From Methylobacterium sp. CB376 (GTDB lineage: Bacteria > Pseudomonadota > Alphaproteobacteria > Rhizobiales > Beijerinckiaceae), in NCBI RefSeq assembly GCF_029714205.1, contig NZ_CP121648.1, positions 6,326,501 through 6,390,500 of the forward strand: DNA of 64,000 nt, in the 5' to 3' direction. The notes below the pieces were generated by a model. That model was not told the DNA's origin, did no database searches, and saw nothing but the letters and a program-made list of their open reading frames with translations. The number at the start of each line of letters is the position of its first letter. Position 1 is the first letter of the stretch. This document shows, one piece after another, positions 56,683 through 64,000 of the stretch. Both the position numbers and the translations under genes were made by a program.

Positions 56683-59600
56683 ATGGCGCGGCGGATCGGC
56701 AAGGGGATCGGCAAGGGCATTGGCAAGGGGATCGGCGAGCGGGTCACCGGCTTCCTGCGCGACTGGTCGATCCCGCGGCAGCTCGCGGGCGAGAGCGTGA
56801 TGGGGCGCGCCGCCCGCAGCACGATGTCGGAGCGCCTGCGGCCGCGCCTGGAGGAGGCCGACCGGGTCGGCACCAGCATCTGCCCGTTCTGCGCCGTCGG
56901 CTGCGGCCAGCTCATCTACGCCAGGAACGGCCGCCCGATCCACGTCGAGGGCGACCCGCGCTCGCCGATCAATGCCGGGACGCTGTGCCCCAAGGGCGCC
57001 GGCACGCTCGGCATGCTGCTCTCGCCCGAGCGGATCAGCCGCGTCCTCTACCGGGCGCCGCGCGCGCGGCACTGGGAGGTCAAGCCGCTGGACTGGGCGA
57101 TGGAGCGCATCGCGCAGCTCACCAAGCAGGCCCGCGACGAGACCTTCGCCGAGCGGCTGCCGGACGGGCGCGTCGTCAACCACACGCTCGGCATCGGGTC
57201 GCTCGGCGGCGCGACCATGGACAATGAAGAGAACTACCTGATCAAGAAGCTCTTCGGCGGCGGGCTCGGCATCGTCAACATCGAGAACCAAGCCAGGATC
57301 TGACACTCCGCCTCGGTGCCCAGTCTGGGTACCTCCTTCGGACGCGGCGCCGCCACGATGGCGCTGTGGGACCTCGCGAACGCGGACTGCATCATCGAGA
57401 TGGGGTCCAACATCGCGGAGAACCACCCGATCGCCTTCCGCTTCGTCACCGAGGCGCAGCGCAAGGGCGCGACCATCATCCACGTCGATCCGCGCTACAC
57501 CCGCACCAGCGCGCTCGCGGACATCTACGCGCCGCTGCGCTCGGGCAGCGACATCGCCTTCCTGGGCGGGATGATCCGCTACATCCTGGAGCACGACCTG
57601 TGGTTCCGGGACTTCGCGCTCGCCTACACGAACCTCGCCCACATCATCGAGGACGGCTACCAGGACCCGGAGACCCTCGACGGCCTGTTCTCGGGCTTCG
57701 ACCGCAGCTCCGCCGCCTACGAGGACGGGACCTGGCAATACGCGGGCAAGCGGGTGCCCTCCTCGGTGGCCGAGCACCGGGTGCAGACGAAGGAGGGCGA
57801 CCCGGGGGAGGGCAGCCCCTACGAGAGCATGACCGAGGGGCCGCCGCCGCGGGACCCGACGCTGCAGCACCCAAACTGCGTCTACCAGATCCTGAAGCGG
57901 CACTACGCCCGCTACACGCCCGAGATGGTCGAGCGGGTGACCGGCTGCCCGCGGGAGACGTTCGTGCGGGTGGTCGAGACCTTCGCGCGCAATTCCGGGC
58001 GCGAGCGCACCGGCGCCTTCACGTACGCGGTCGGCTGGACCCACCACACCACCGGCGTGCAGATCATCCGCGCCGCCTCGATCGTCCAGATGCTGCTCGG
58101 CAATATCGGGCGCCCGGGCGGGGGCATCATGGCGCTGCGCGGCCACGTCAGCATCCAGGGCTCGACCGACATCCCGACCCTCTACAACATGCTGCCGACC
58201 TACCTGCCGCAGCCCAACGTCTTCCACGAGCACGCGACGCTGGCCGACTACCTGCGGGTCGAGACCCCGACCACGGGCTGGTGGGCGAACATGCCCAAAT
58301 ACGTGATCAGCCTGCTGAAGGCGTGGTACGGCGAGGCCGCCACGCCGGCGAGCGACTACGGCTACCAGTTCCTGCCCAAGCTCACGGGCGACGCCTCCCA
58401 GGAGCCGATGACGCTCTCGATGGTCGACGGCATGATGCGCGGCCAGTTCATCCTCGGCCAGAACCCCCTGGTCGGCGCCGTCAACGCGGACCTCGTCGAG
58501 CGCGGCTTGTCGAAGCTGCGCTGGATGGTGGTGCGGGACTTCGCCATGACCGAGACGGCGAATTTCTGGCAGAAGGGCCGGCTGGTCGAGCGCGGGGACC
58601 TCAGCCCGGAGGAGATCGAGACCGAGGTGTTCTTCCTGCCCGCCGCCATGCCGGGCGAGAAGGAGGGCAGCGTCACCAACACGAGCCGCCTCGTGCAGTG
58701 GCACGACAAGGTCTGCGAGGCGCCGGGCGACAGCCGCTCGGACCTCTGGTTCATCTACCATCTCGGCCGGCGCCTGAAGGCGCTCTACGCCGACAGCACC
58801 GAGACCCGCGACGGGGCGATCCAGGCGCTCACCTGGGACTACCCGGTCGAGGGCGCGGTCGCCGAGCCGCGGGCGGAGGCGATCCTGGCCGAGATCAACG
58901 GCTACACGGTCGCCGACGGCAAGCCGGTGGCGAGCTACAAGGCGCTCAAGGACGACGGCTCCACCGCCTGCGGCGGCTGGATGTATTGCGGGATCATGCC
59001 GGAGGAGGGGCGCAACCTCGCCCGGGCGCGCCGGCCGGACGGGCCGGACGGGCCGGGCTCGCATCTCGGCTGGGCCTTCTCCTGGCCGTCGAACCGGCGC
59101 ACCCTCTACAACCGCGCCTCGGCCGACCCGGAGGGCCGGCCCTGGTCGGAGGCCAAGAAGATGGTCTGGTGGGACGAGGCGCAGGGACGATGGACCGGCC
59201 TCGACGTGCCCGACTTCGTCGAGACGAAGCGGCCGGACGAGCGTCCGGACTGGTCGAAGCACCCGCGCGGCATGGACGCGCTCGGCGGGGACGATCCCTT
59301 CATCATGGAGGCGGACGGCAAGTGCCAGGTCTTCGTGCCGACCGGCCTGAAGGACGGGCCGCTGCCGACCCATTACGAGCCGGTCGAGAGCCCGGTGCGC
59401 AACCCCCTCTACGGCCAGCAGATGAACCCGGCCGCGAAGCTCTGGGGGCGGCCCGGCAACGCGCTGCACGCCCCCCAGGACCCGCGCTTCCCCTACGTGT
59501 TCACCACCTTCCGGTTGACCGAACTCCATTGCGGGGGCGTGCCGACCCGGGTGATGCCGCACACGGCGGAATTGCAGCCCGAGGCCTTCGTGGAGGTCTC

Positions 59601-59919
59601 GCCGGAGCTCGCGGGCGAACTCGGCCTCCGCCATCTCGGCTGGACCGTGCTGTCGACCCTGCGCGGCGAGATCGAGGTGCGGGCGATGGTGACCGAGCGG
59701 ATCCGGCCCTTCCGGATCGACGGGCGGACGGTGCACGAGGTGGCGATGCCCTGGGTGTTCGGCCGCGAGGGCTACGCGCGCGGCGCGGTGGCGAACGTGC
59801 TCCTGGCGATCACGGGCGACCCGAACACCAGCATCCACACGACCAAGGCGCTGACCTGCAACCTGCGGCCGGGGCGCCTGACGCAGCTCAAGCGGGAGGC
59901 GCGCCGTGGCCCCGCATGA
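56683..59919 (+). CDS. fdnG: Selenocysteine formate dehydrogenase catalytic subunit
   Basis: This molybdo/tungsto-bis-MGD enzyme oxidises formate to CO2. The frame has one in-frame TGA (57301-57303, codon 207) in the context NQARI-U-HSASVPSLG, exactly where FdnG/FdoG proteins carry selenocysteine, and the frame then continues to 59919 (1,078 residues). The [4Fe-4S] site is CPFCAVGC (Cys67, 70, 74) with CPKGAG near residue 102. Further blocks are ECIIEMGSNIAENHP-type (DCIIEMGSNIAENHP), QNPLVGAVNADLV and TFRLTELHCGG. The start ATG 56683 follows GGAG. There is no twin-arginine signal; instead the N-terminus is a GKGI repeat (three 12-base units). The partner subunits are encoded divergently. Decoding needs SelA, B, C and D, not in this window. 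Confidence 0.93.
57304..57345 (+). promoter_or_regulatory. SECIS-like hairpin after the selenocysteine codon
   Basis: Eighteen bases after the TGA the loop AGTCT (57322-57326) is closed by CCC/GGG, with GGT(G) and (T)ACC extending the stem (57315-57333). The E. coli fdhF element has its loop GGUCU at the same 18-base distance from the UGA. The SelB-binding core is therefore present with one change, A for the first G. Confidence 0.75.
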
Positions 59920-60226
59920 ATACGGCCACGCGGCGCTCTCCGCCCTCGACGCGGTGCTGGCCGAGCGGCCGCGCAAGGACGATCACGGCCTGACCCACGC
60001 GATGCAGTGCCTGACGCGCTTCCGCGACGAGGTGATCGCGATCCAGCGCGAGGACCCGCCGTCGCGGGACCGGCGCGAGACCCTCTCGCGGCTGAACGCG
60101 GTGGTGGCGGTGGTGTTCGGGGCGCATTTCCCCTTGGGCACCGTGCCCTGGGCCGAGGTCGAGAAGGCGCGCGGCTGGCTCCGGGACCTGGTGCGGGAGT
60201 TCGAGGGCGAGGGCGCGGCGGGCTGA
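59906..60226 (+). CDS. Small soluble protein downstream of fdnG
   Basis: This 106-residue protein starts at GTG 59906 with GGGAGG six bases upstream and overlaps the fdnG 3' end by 14 bases, so translation is coupled. It is helical, with blocks YGHAALSALDAVLAERPRKD, LTRFRDEVIAIQRED and GAHFPLGTVPWAEVEKARGW. I do not know the family. Coupling to the catalytic subunit suggests a role in FDH maturation or stability. Confidence 0.7.
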   Translation: MAPHEYGHAALSALDAVLAERPRKDDHGLTHAMQCLTRFRDEVIAIQREDPPSRDRRETLSRLNAVVAVVFGAHFPLGTVPWAEVEKARGWLRDLVREFEGEGAAG

Positions 60227-60231
60227 TCCGG

Positions 60232-60320
60232 GATCGGATTGATCACAGCGGATCTCCGGATCGCGCGCCCGCGCGGCGCGTGAGCGAAGCCCCAATCCGC
60301 CATCCCGAAGGAATCAAGCC
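60232..60320 (+). repeat. Dispersed intergenic repeat core
   Basis: The core GCCCGCGCGGCGCGTGAGCG continues with AAGCCCCAATCCGCCATCCC and GAAGGAATCAAGC. It follows an imperfect GGATC-rich inverted segment (60232-60262) and matches the copy at 61033 most closely. It sits after the last gene of the fdnG unit. Confidence 0.8.
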
Positions 60321-60429
60321 GATGTGGCCTGAGGGGCTTGCCGGTGGCCGGTGCGGGCCGGCTCCCCGCCGGCGCGCCGCCGCAGGGGAGGGGCGCGTCC
60401 GGTCCGGGACCGGGCGCGGCTTGCGCGGC

Positions 60430-60900
60430 TCAGCGCGGGGTCGGATCGACCAGCGTCAGCTTGCCCTCGAACGGCTTGCTCTGCGCCGTGACGCTCGTGC
60501 AGCCGAACGTGTACTCACCCGGCCCGATCGTGCGCAGGCGGATCTCGCCGGTGCCGTTCTCCTTGACCAGGTAGGCGTCGTTGCTCGCCACGTGGACCAC
60601 GTCGCCGTCGTGGTGGAGCACGTTCTTGTTCTGGAAGATCTGCGGCGCCGTGAGCGTCACGCGCGCGCTCGACCGGTTGGTGACTTCGAGCGCCACGTTG
60701 CTGTTGGCCGGCAGGCGCAGCTCCGCCGGCTCGCACTTGGCGGCGCCGTTCTCGCTCGTGATGGTGAGCTGGACCGGCGGCATCGCGTCGCCCCCGGCCT
60801 TGGGCGGGGGCAGGTCGTTCGCCGCGAGGGCCGCCCCGGCGAGGCCCGCCAGCAGGAGCCCGGCGAGGCCGCCGCGGGCCAGGGAGAGGTGTCGCATCAT
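60430..60900 (-). CDS. Cupredoxin-like periplasmic protein
   Basis: This 156-residue protein has a signal peptide (LARGGLAGLLLAGLAGAALA) and a single domain with LRLPANSNVALEVTNRSSAR, FQNKNVLHHDGDVVHVASND and GPGEYTFGCTSVTAQSKPFEGKL. The strand pattern and the GxYxFxC end resemble cupredoxins. The usual copper set (His, Cys, His, Met) is incomplete: the C-terminal Cys is present, but the following His is not obvious. It may bind copper differently or not at all. GGAG precedes the ATG. It is monocistronic. Confidence 0.65.
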   Translation of the reverse strand: MMRHLSLARGGLAGLLLAGLAGAALAANDLPPPKAGGDAMPPVQLTITSENGAAKCEPAELRLPANSNVALEVTNRSSARVTLTAPQIFQNKNVLHHDGDVVHVASNDAYLVKENGTGEIRLRTIGPGEYTFGCTSVTAQSKPFEGKLTLVDPTPR

Positions 60901-60990
60901 CGTCGCTCCGTCCGGTCTGCATGAACGCGCAGGCCAAACGTCGGGAGCCGGCCCGATGTTGCCGGCTGCGACCGGAAGGACCGGCCGCCC

Positions 60991-61034
60991 GCTCAGGCGC
61001 TGTCCGGACGATCACGTCCGGACAGCGCCTGAGC
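60991..61034. repeat. Perfect 20-bp-stem palindrome with 4-base loop
   Basis: The arm GCTCAGGCGCTGTCCGGACG is followed by ATCA and its exact reverse complement. It lies between two minus-strand genes, 91 bases upstream of the cupredoxin-like gene start and directly joined to two dispersed repeat cores. It could work as a strong terminator for the gene transcribed from 62157 or as part of a mobile repeat. Confidence 0.85.
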
Positions 61035-61175
61035 CCGCGCGGCGCTTGAGCGAAGCCCAAAGCCGCCATCCCGAAGGGATCAAGCGGATTTGGGATGACA
61101 CGCCCGCGCGGCGCCTGAGCGACGCCGACATCCGCATGGCCGAAATGGGAGATGGCGACGCAATCCGTCGGATCT
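61035..61175 (+). repeat. Two cores of the dispersed repeat family
   Basis: The first core (61033-61095) carries CGCGCGGCGCTTGAGCGAAG with GCCGCCATCCCGAAGGGATC. The second (61101-61175) carries CGCGCGGCGCCTGAGCGACG with CCGACATCCGCATGGCCGAA and ATGGGAGATGGCGACGCAAT. They end just before the stop of the MbfA-like gene. Confidence 0.85.
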
Positions 61176-61179
61176 CGGA

Positions 61180-62157
61180 TCAGGCGCTGCCGATCAGGAT
61201 GCCGGTCGCGAAGACCAGGAGCCCCCCGACCACGACCTGGAACGCCGCCTGCAGGAAGGGCGTGTCCATGTAGCGGGCGCGGATCCAGGAGATCGCCCAG
61301 AGTTCGAGCAGCACCACCGCCACCGCGAGGCCCGTCGCGAGCCGGAAATCGTGGATCAGGTAGGGCAGGGTGTGGCCGATCCCGCCCGCCGTCGTCATCA
61401 GCCCGCAGACGAGGCCGCGGATCCAGGGCCGGCCGCGCCCGGTCATCGAGCCGTCGTCCGAGAGCGCCTCGGCGAAGCCCATCGAGATGCCGGCTCCCAG
61501 CGAGGCCGCGAGCCCGACCAGGAAGGCGTCCCAGCTGTTCTGCGTCGCGAAGGCCGCGGCGAAGACCGGGGCGAGCGTCGAGACCGAGCCGTCCATCAGG
61601 CCCGCGAGGCCCGGCTGGATCACCTGCAGCACGAACAGGCGGCGGGCGGTCTCCTTCTCCTCCTCGCCGGCCCGGGTCTCGGCGCGCGCCTCCAGCTGCG
61701 AGGCCATCGCCTCGTGCCCGGCCTCCACGTCCGCGAGGTCGCCCAGGAGCTTGCGCACCTTCGGGTCGCTGCAGCGGGCGGCCGCCTCCCGGTAGAAGCG
61801 CTGGGTCTCGGCCTCCATCGTCTCGGCGCGGTGGCGCACCGCCGCGATGTCGAAGCGCGCCTGCATCCAGACCGGCTTGCGGCGCACGAAGCCCTTCACG
61901 TCCTCGCGGCGGATCAGCGGGATGTGGTCGCCGTAGCGCTCCTCGAAGAGGTCGAGGAGCTGGCGGCGATGGTCGCTCTCGGCGCTCGCCATCTCCCGGA
62001 ACACCTGCGCGGAGGCCGGGTAATGCTCCCGCAGGCGCTCGGCGATCTCGCGGTAGATGCGCCCGTCCTCCTCCTCCGCCTGGATGGCGAGAGCGAGAAC
62101 TTCCCGGTCGGTGAGGTCGGACAGGGCAACCTGCGGGCCCTGCGTGAACAGCGGCAT
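61180..62157 (-). CDS. mbfA: MbfA-like membrane ferritin / iron exporter
   Basis: This 325-residue protein joins an N-terminal ferritin-like (rubrerythrin/erythrin) domain to a C-terminal VIT1/CCC1-type transporter. The four-helix domain supplies Glu/His ligands in [39 protein letters not shown] and [14 protein letters not shown]. The membrane domain has [40 protein letters not shown] and [10 protein letters not shown]. In rhizobial relatives MbfA exports iron and protects against iron and peroxide stress under control of Irr. A matching box lies just upstream. GGAGAG precedes ATG 62157. Confidence 0.9.
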   Translation of the reverse strand: MPLFTQGPQVALSDLTDREVLALAIQAEEEDGRIYREIAERLREHYPASAQVFREMASAESDHRRQLLDLFEERYGDHIPLIRREDVKGFVRRKPVWMQARFDIAAVRHRAETMEAETQRFYREAAARCSDPKVRKLLGDLADVEAGHEAMASQLEARAETRAGEEEKETARRLFVLQVIQPGLAGLMDGSVSTLAPVFAAAFATQNSWDAFLVGLAASLGAGISMGFAEALSDDGSMTGRGRPWIRGLVCGLMTTAGGIGHTLPYLIHDFRLATGLAVAVVLLELWAISWIRARYMDTPFLQAAFQVVVGGLLVFATGILIGSA

Positions 62158-62180
62158 GCGCGGCTCTCCGGTGCATGAAT

Positions 62181-62195
62181 TTAGAATTGCTCTAA
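62181..62195. promoter_or_regulatory. Irr/ICE-like box upstream of mbfA
   Basis: TTAGA-ATTGC-TCTAA is a perfect 5-bp inverted repeat in an AT-rich island, 24-38 bases upstream of the mbfA start. It resembles the TTTAGAA..TTCTAAA iron control element bound by Irr in Rhizobiales. Confidence 0.7.
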
Positions 62196-62339
62196 TTCCA
62201 GACTGAGCCGCGCGTCAACACCCGCGGGGTGCCCGCGGCGCCGCGCGCCGCACCGGCGCGGGGGCGGCGGGCGCGCGGGGCTCGCCTCGACACGGGGGGA
62301 TGGCATGACTAAGAGAACGGGCGCGAGCCCTTGGTGCTC

Positions 62340-62381
62340 CTCACGAAACGCCCGCCGTCCGCCCAGCGGGCGTTCCGTGAG
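62340..62381 (+). promoter_or_regulatory. Long hairpin in the alaS leader
   Basis: Bases 62340-62355 pair with 62366-62381: fifteen pairs and one A/C mismatch around a 10-base loop. The hairpin ends 57 bases before the alaS start and is not followed by a U-run. It could regulate alaS by attenuation or be a terminator of a short upstream transcript. Confidence 0.55.
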
Positions 62382-62438
62382 CGGCACTCCCGGGCCGGGA
62401 TGTTCTCGCCCCCACCTCAACCCACGAGTTTTCGCCCG

Positions 62439-64000
62439 ATGAGCGGTGTCAACGAGATCCGGTCGACCTTCCTCGACTACTTCGCCAAGCACGGGCACGA
62501 GGTCGTCCCCTCCTCGCCGCTCGTACCGCGCAACGACCCCACGCTGATGTTCACGAACGCCGGCATGGTGCAGTTCAAGAACGTCTTCACCGGAGTCGAG
62601 AAGCGGCCCTACCACCGCGCCGCCACCGCCCAGAAGTGCGTCCGCGCCGGCGGCAAGCACAACGACCTCGACAACGTCGGGTACACGGCGCGCCACCACA
62701 CCTTCTTCGAGATGCTCGGCAATTTCTCGTTCGGCGACTACTTCAAGCCGCTGGCGATCGAGTTGGCCTGGAACCTCGTGACGAAGGAGTTCGGCCTCGA
62801 CAGGAGCAAGCTGCTGGTCACGGTCTACGCCGACGACGACGACGCGGCGACGCTGTGGCGCAAGATCGCCGGCTTCCCGGAGGAGCGCATCATCCGCATC
62901 GGCACCTCCGACAATTTCTGGCAGATGGGCGATACCGGCCCGTGCGGGCCGTGCTCGGAGATCTTCATCGACCAGGGTCCGGAGCTGTGGGGCGGCCCGC
63001 CCGGCAGCCCGGAGGAGGACGGCGACCGCTTCCTCGAATTCTGGAACCTCGTCTTCATGCAGTACGAGCAGATCGAGCCGGGCAACCGGGTCGGCCTGCC
63101 GCGGCCCTCCATCGACACCGGCATGGGCCTGGAGCGCATGGCGGCGATCCTCCAGGGGGTGAAGAGCAACTACGACACCGACCTGTTCCGGAGCCTGATC
63201 GACGCGGTGGCCCACCAGGTCGGCCGGCCGCCGGAGGGCGCGCAGACCGCCTCCTACCGGGTGATCGCCGATCACCTGCGGGCCGCCTCCTTCCTGGTCG
63301 CCGACGGGGTGCTGCCGGGCAACGAGGGGCGCGGCTACGTGCTGCGCCGGATCATGCGGCGGGCCATGCGCCACGCCCAGCTCCTCGGCGCCCGCGACCC
63401 GATGATGTACCGCCTCGTGCCCACCCTGGTGCGCGAGATGGGGCAGGCCTATCCCGAGCTGGTGCGGGCCGAGTCGCTGATCTCCGAGACCCTGCGCCTG
63501 GAGGAGACCCGCTTCCGCCGCACCCTGGAGCGCGGCCTGTCGATCCTGGACGCGGAGACCCGCGACCTCTCCGAGGGCCAGAACCTCTCGGGCGAGACCG
63601 CCTTCACGCTCTACGACACGTACGGGTTCCCCCTCGACCTGACGCAGGACGCGCTCAAGTCGCGCGGCATCGGCGTCGACACCGACGCCTTCAAGGCCGC
63701 GATGGAGCGCCAGCGCGCGGCGGCCCGCGCCGCCTGGGCGGGCTCCGGCGAGGCGGCGACCGAGACCCTGTGGTACGCCCTGCGCGAGCGCGTCGGCGCC
63801 ACCGAGTTCCTCGGCTACGAGGCCGAGACCGCGGAGGGCGTGGTCACCGCCCTGGTCCGGGGCGGCGTCGAGGTCGAGGCGCTGGCGTCCGGCGAGGAGG
63901 GCCTGCTGGTGGTGAGCCAGACGCCCTTCTACGGCGAGTCCGGCGGCCAGGTCGGCGATACCGGCACGGTCGCGGCGGCGGGGCTGCGGGCGCGGGTCAC
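62439..64000 (+). CDS. alaS: Alanyl-tRNA synthetase, N-terminal part (runs off window)
   Basis: The first 520 codons of a cytosolic enzyme that charges tRNA-Ala are present. [20 protein letters not shown] and [22 protein letters not shown] are the class II motif 1 region. [26 protein letters not shown] sequence ([20 protein letters not shown]) and [17 protein letters not shown] follow. The motif 3 region [12 protein letters not shown] and the tRNA-recognition stretch [15 protein letters not shown] are intact. The last visible part ([15 protein letters not shown]) opens the editing domain. ATG 62439 is the usual start; the gene continues past 64000. Confidence 0.96.
   Translation, partial: MSGVNEIRSTFLDYFAKHGHEVVPSSPLVPRNDPTLMFTNAGMVQFKNVFTGVEKRPYHRAATAQKCVRAGGKHNDLDNVGYTARHHTFFEMLGNFSFGDYFKPLAIELAWNLVTKEFGLDRSKLLVTVYADDDDAATLWRKIAGFPEERIIRIGTSDNFWQMGDTGPCGPCSEIFIDQGPELWGGPPGSPEEDGDRFLEFWNLVFMQYEQIEPGNRVGLPRPSIDTGMGLERMAAILQGVKSNYDTDLFRSLIDAVAHQVGRPPEGAQTASYRVIADHLRAASFLVADGVLPGNEGRGYVLRRIMRRAMRHAQLLGARDPMMYRLVPTLVREMGQAYPELVRAESLISETLRLEETRFRRTLERGLSILDAETRDLSEGQNLSGETAFTLYDTYGFPLDLTQDALKSRGIGVDTDAFKAAMERQRAAARAAWAGSGEAATETLWYALRERVGATEFLGYEAETAEGVVTALVRGGVEVEALASGEEGLLVVSQTPFYGESGGQVGDTGTVAAAGLRARV

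Noticed and set aside
57301..57303. Nonsense mutation in formate dehydrogenase
   Set aside because: Context, position and the downstream hairpin match a selenocysteine codon, and the frame continues with full family sequence.
56461..59976. 1,171-codon minus-strand ORF opposite fdnG
   Set aside because: It is antisense to the catalytic formate dehydrogenase and shows no recognisable motif.
1..64000. tRNA or rRNA genes
   Set aside because: No T-loop GGTTCGAATCC-type sequence in a foldable context and no rRNA-like stretches were seen; a covariance scan could overrule this.

Overview
The window is a very GC-rich stretch of an alphaproteobacterial chromosome, most likely Methylobacterium or a close Rhizobiales relative. 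This is inferred from gene content: a pair of genes of the tetrahydromethanopterin/methylofuran type, a class I PHA synthase, an Irr-type box in front of an MbfA-like iron exporter, and a selenocysteine formate dehydrogenase. I could run no database search, so the genus is an inference.

Layout. 1-13151 (minus): a two-partner secretion locus. The TpsB transporter gene precedes a giant filamentous-haemagglutinin-like exoprotein gene that is open for at least 3,763 codons and leaves the window at its left edge. 13978-15809: a head-to-head pair (HisA/HisF-like barrel; hydantoinase/oxoprolinase-like, MfnF-type protein) linked to C1 cofactor synthesis. 15989-22189: a GGDEF/EAL protein, a small protein, a hybrid histidine kinase whose receiver domain is now in another frame, and a ChaC-type cyclotransferase. 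22592-27138: mostly small secreted or one-helix proteins, an HNH-like protein behind a structured leader, a Rieske oxygenase and a DUF3597 protein. 27187-38512: FAH-family hydrolase, FadL-type porin, PhaC, class I aminotransferase, small lipoproteins and secreted proteins, GH63-type glycosidase and a MarR regulator. 38591-42681: CLC chloride transporter, a second copy of the structured leader with its small gene, and cyclopropane-fatty-acid synthase.

The centrepiece is 42379-60226. Fifteen minus-strand genes are packed with 1-14 base stop/start overlaps or short gaps: a small FDH-associated protein, an FDH iron-sulfur subunit, an NrfD-like membrane subunit, all six subunits of alternative complex III (ActA-F), a small membrane protein, a SCO copper chaperone, and the four subunits of a caa3-type A2 cytochrome oxidase. 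Divergent from them is the formate dehydrogenase catalytic gene, with an in-frame UGA (Sec207) and a SECIS-like hairpin, followed by another small protein. Read together this is a complete formate -> quinone -> alternative complex III -> cytochrome c -> O2 chain. The right end holds a cupredoxin-like protein, the MbfA-like exporter and the start of alaS.

Two reading-frame breaks (hybrid kinase, actE) fall in G/C homopolymers and may be sequence errors or real indels. Intergenic regions carry a dispersed repeat family (six cores), several tandem short repeats, a perfect 20-bp-stem palindrome, a 29-nt operator-like palindrome between marR and the CLC gene, and two copies of a structured leader with compensating stem changes. 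I saw no tRNA, rRNA, CRISPR array or transposase.
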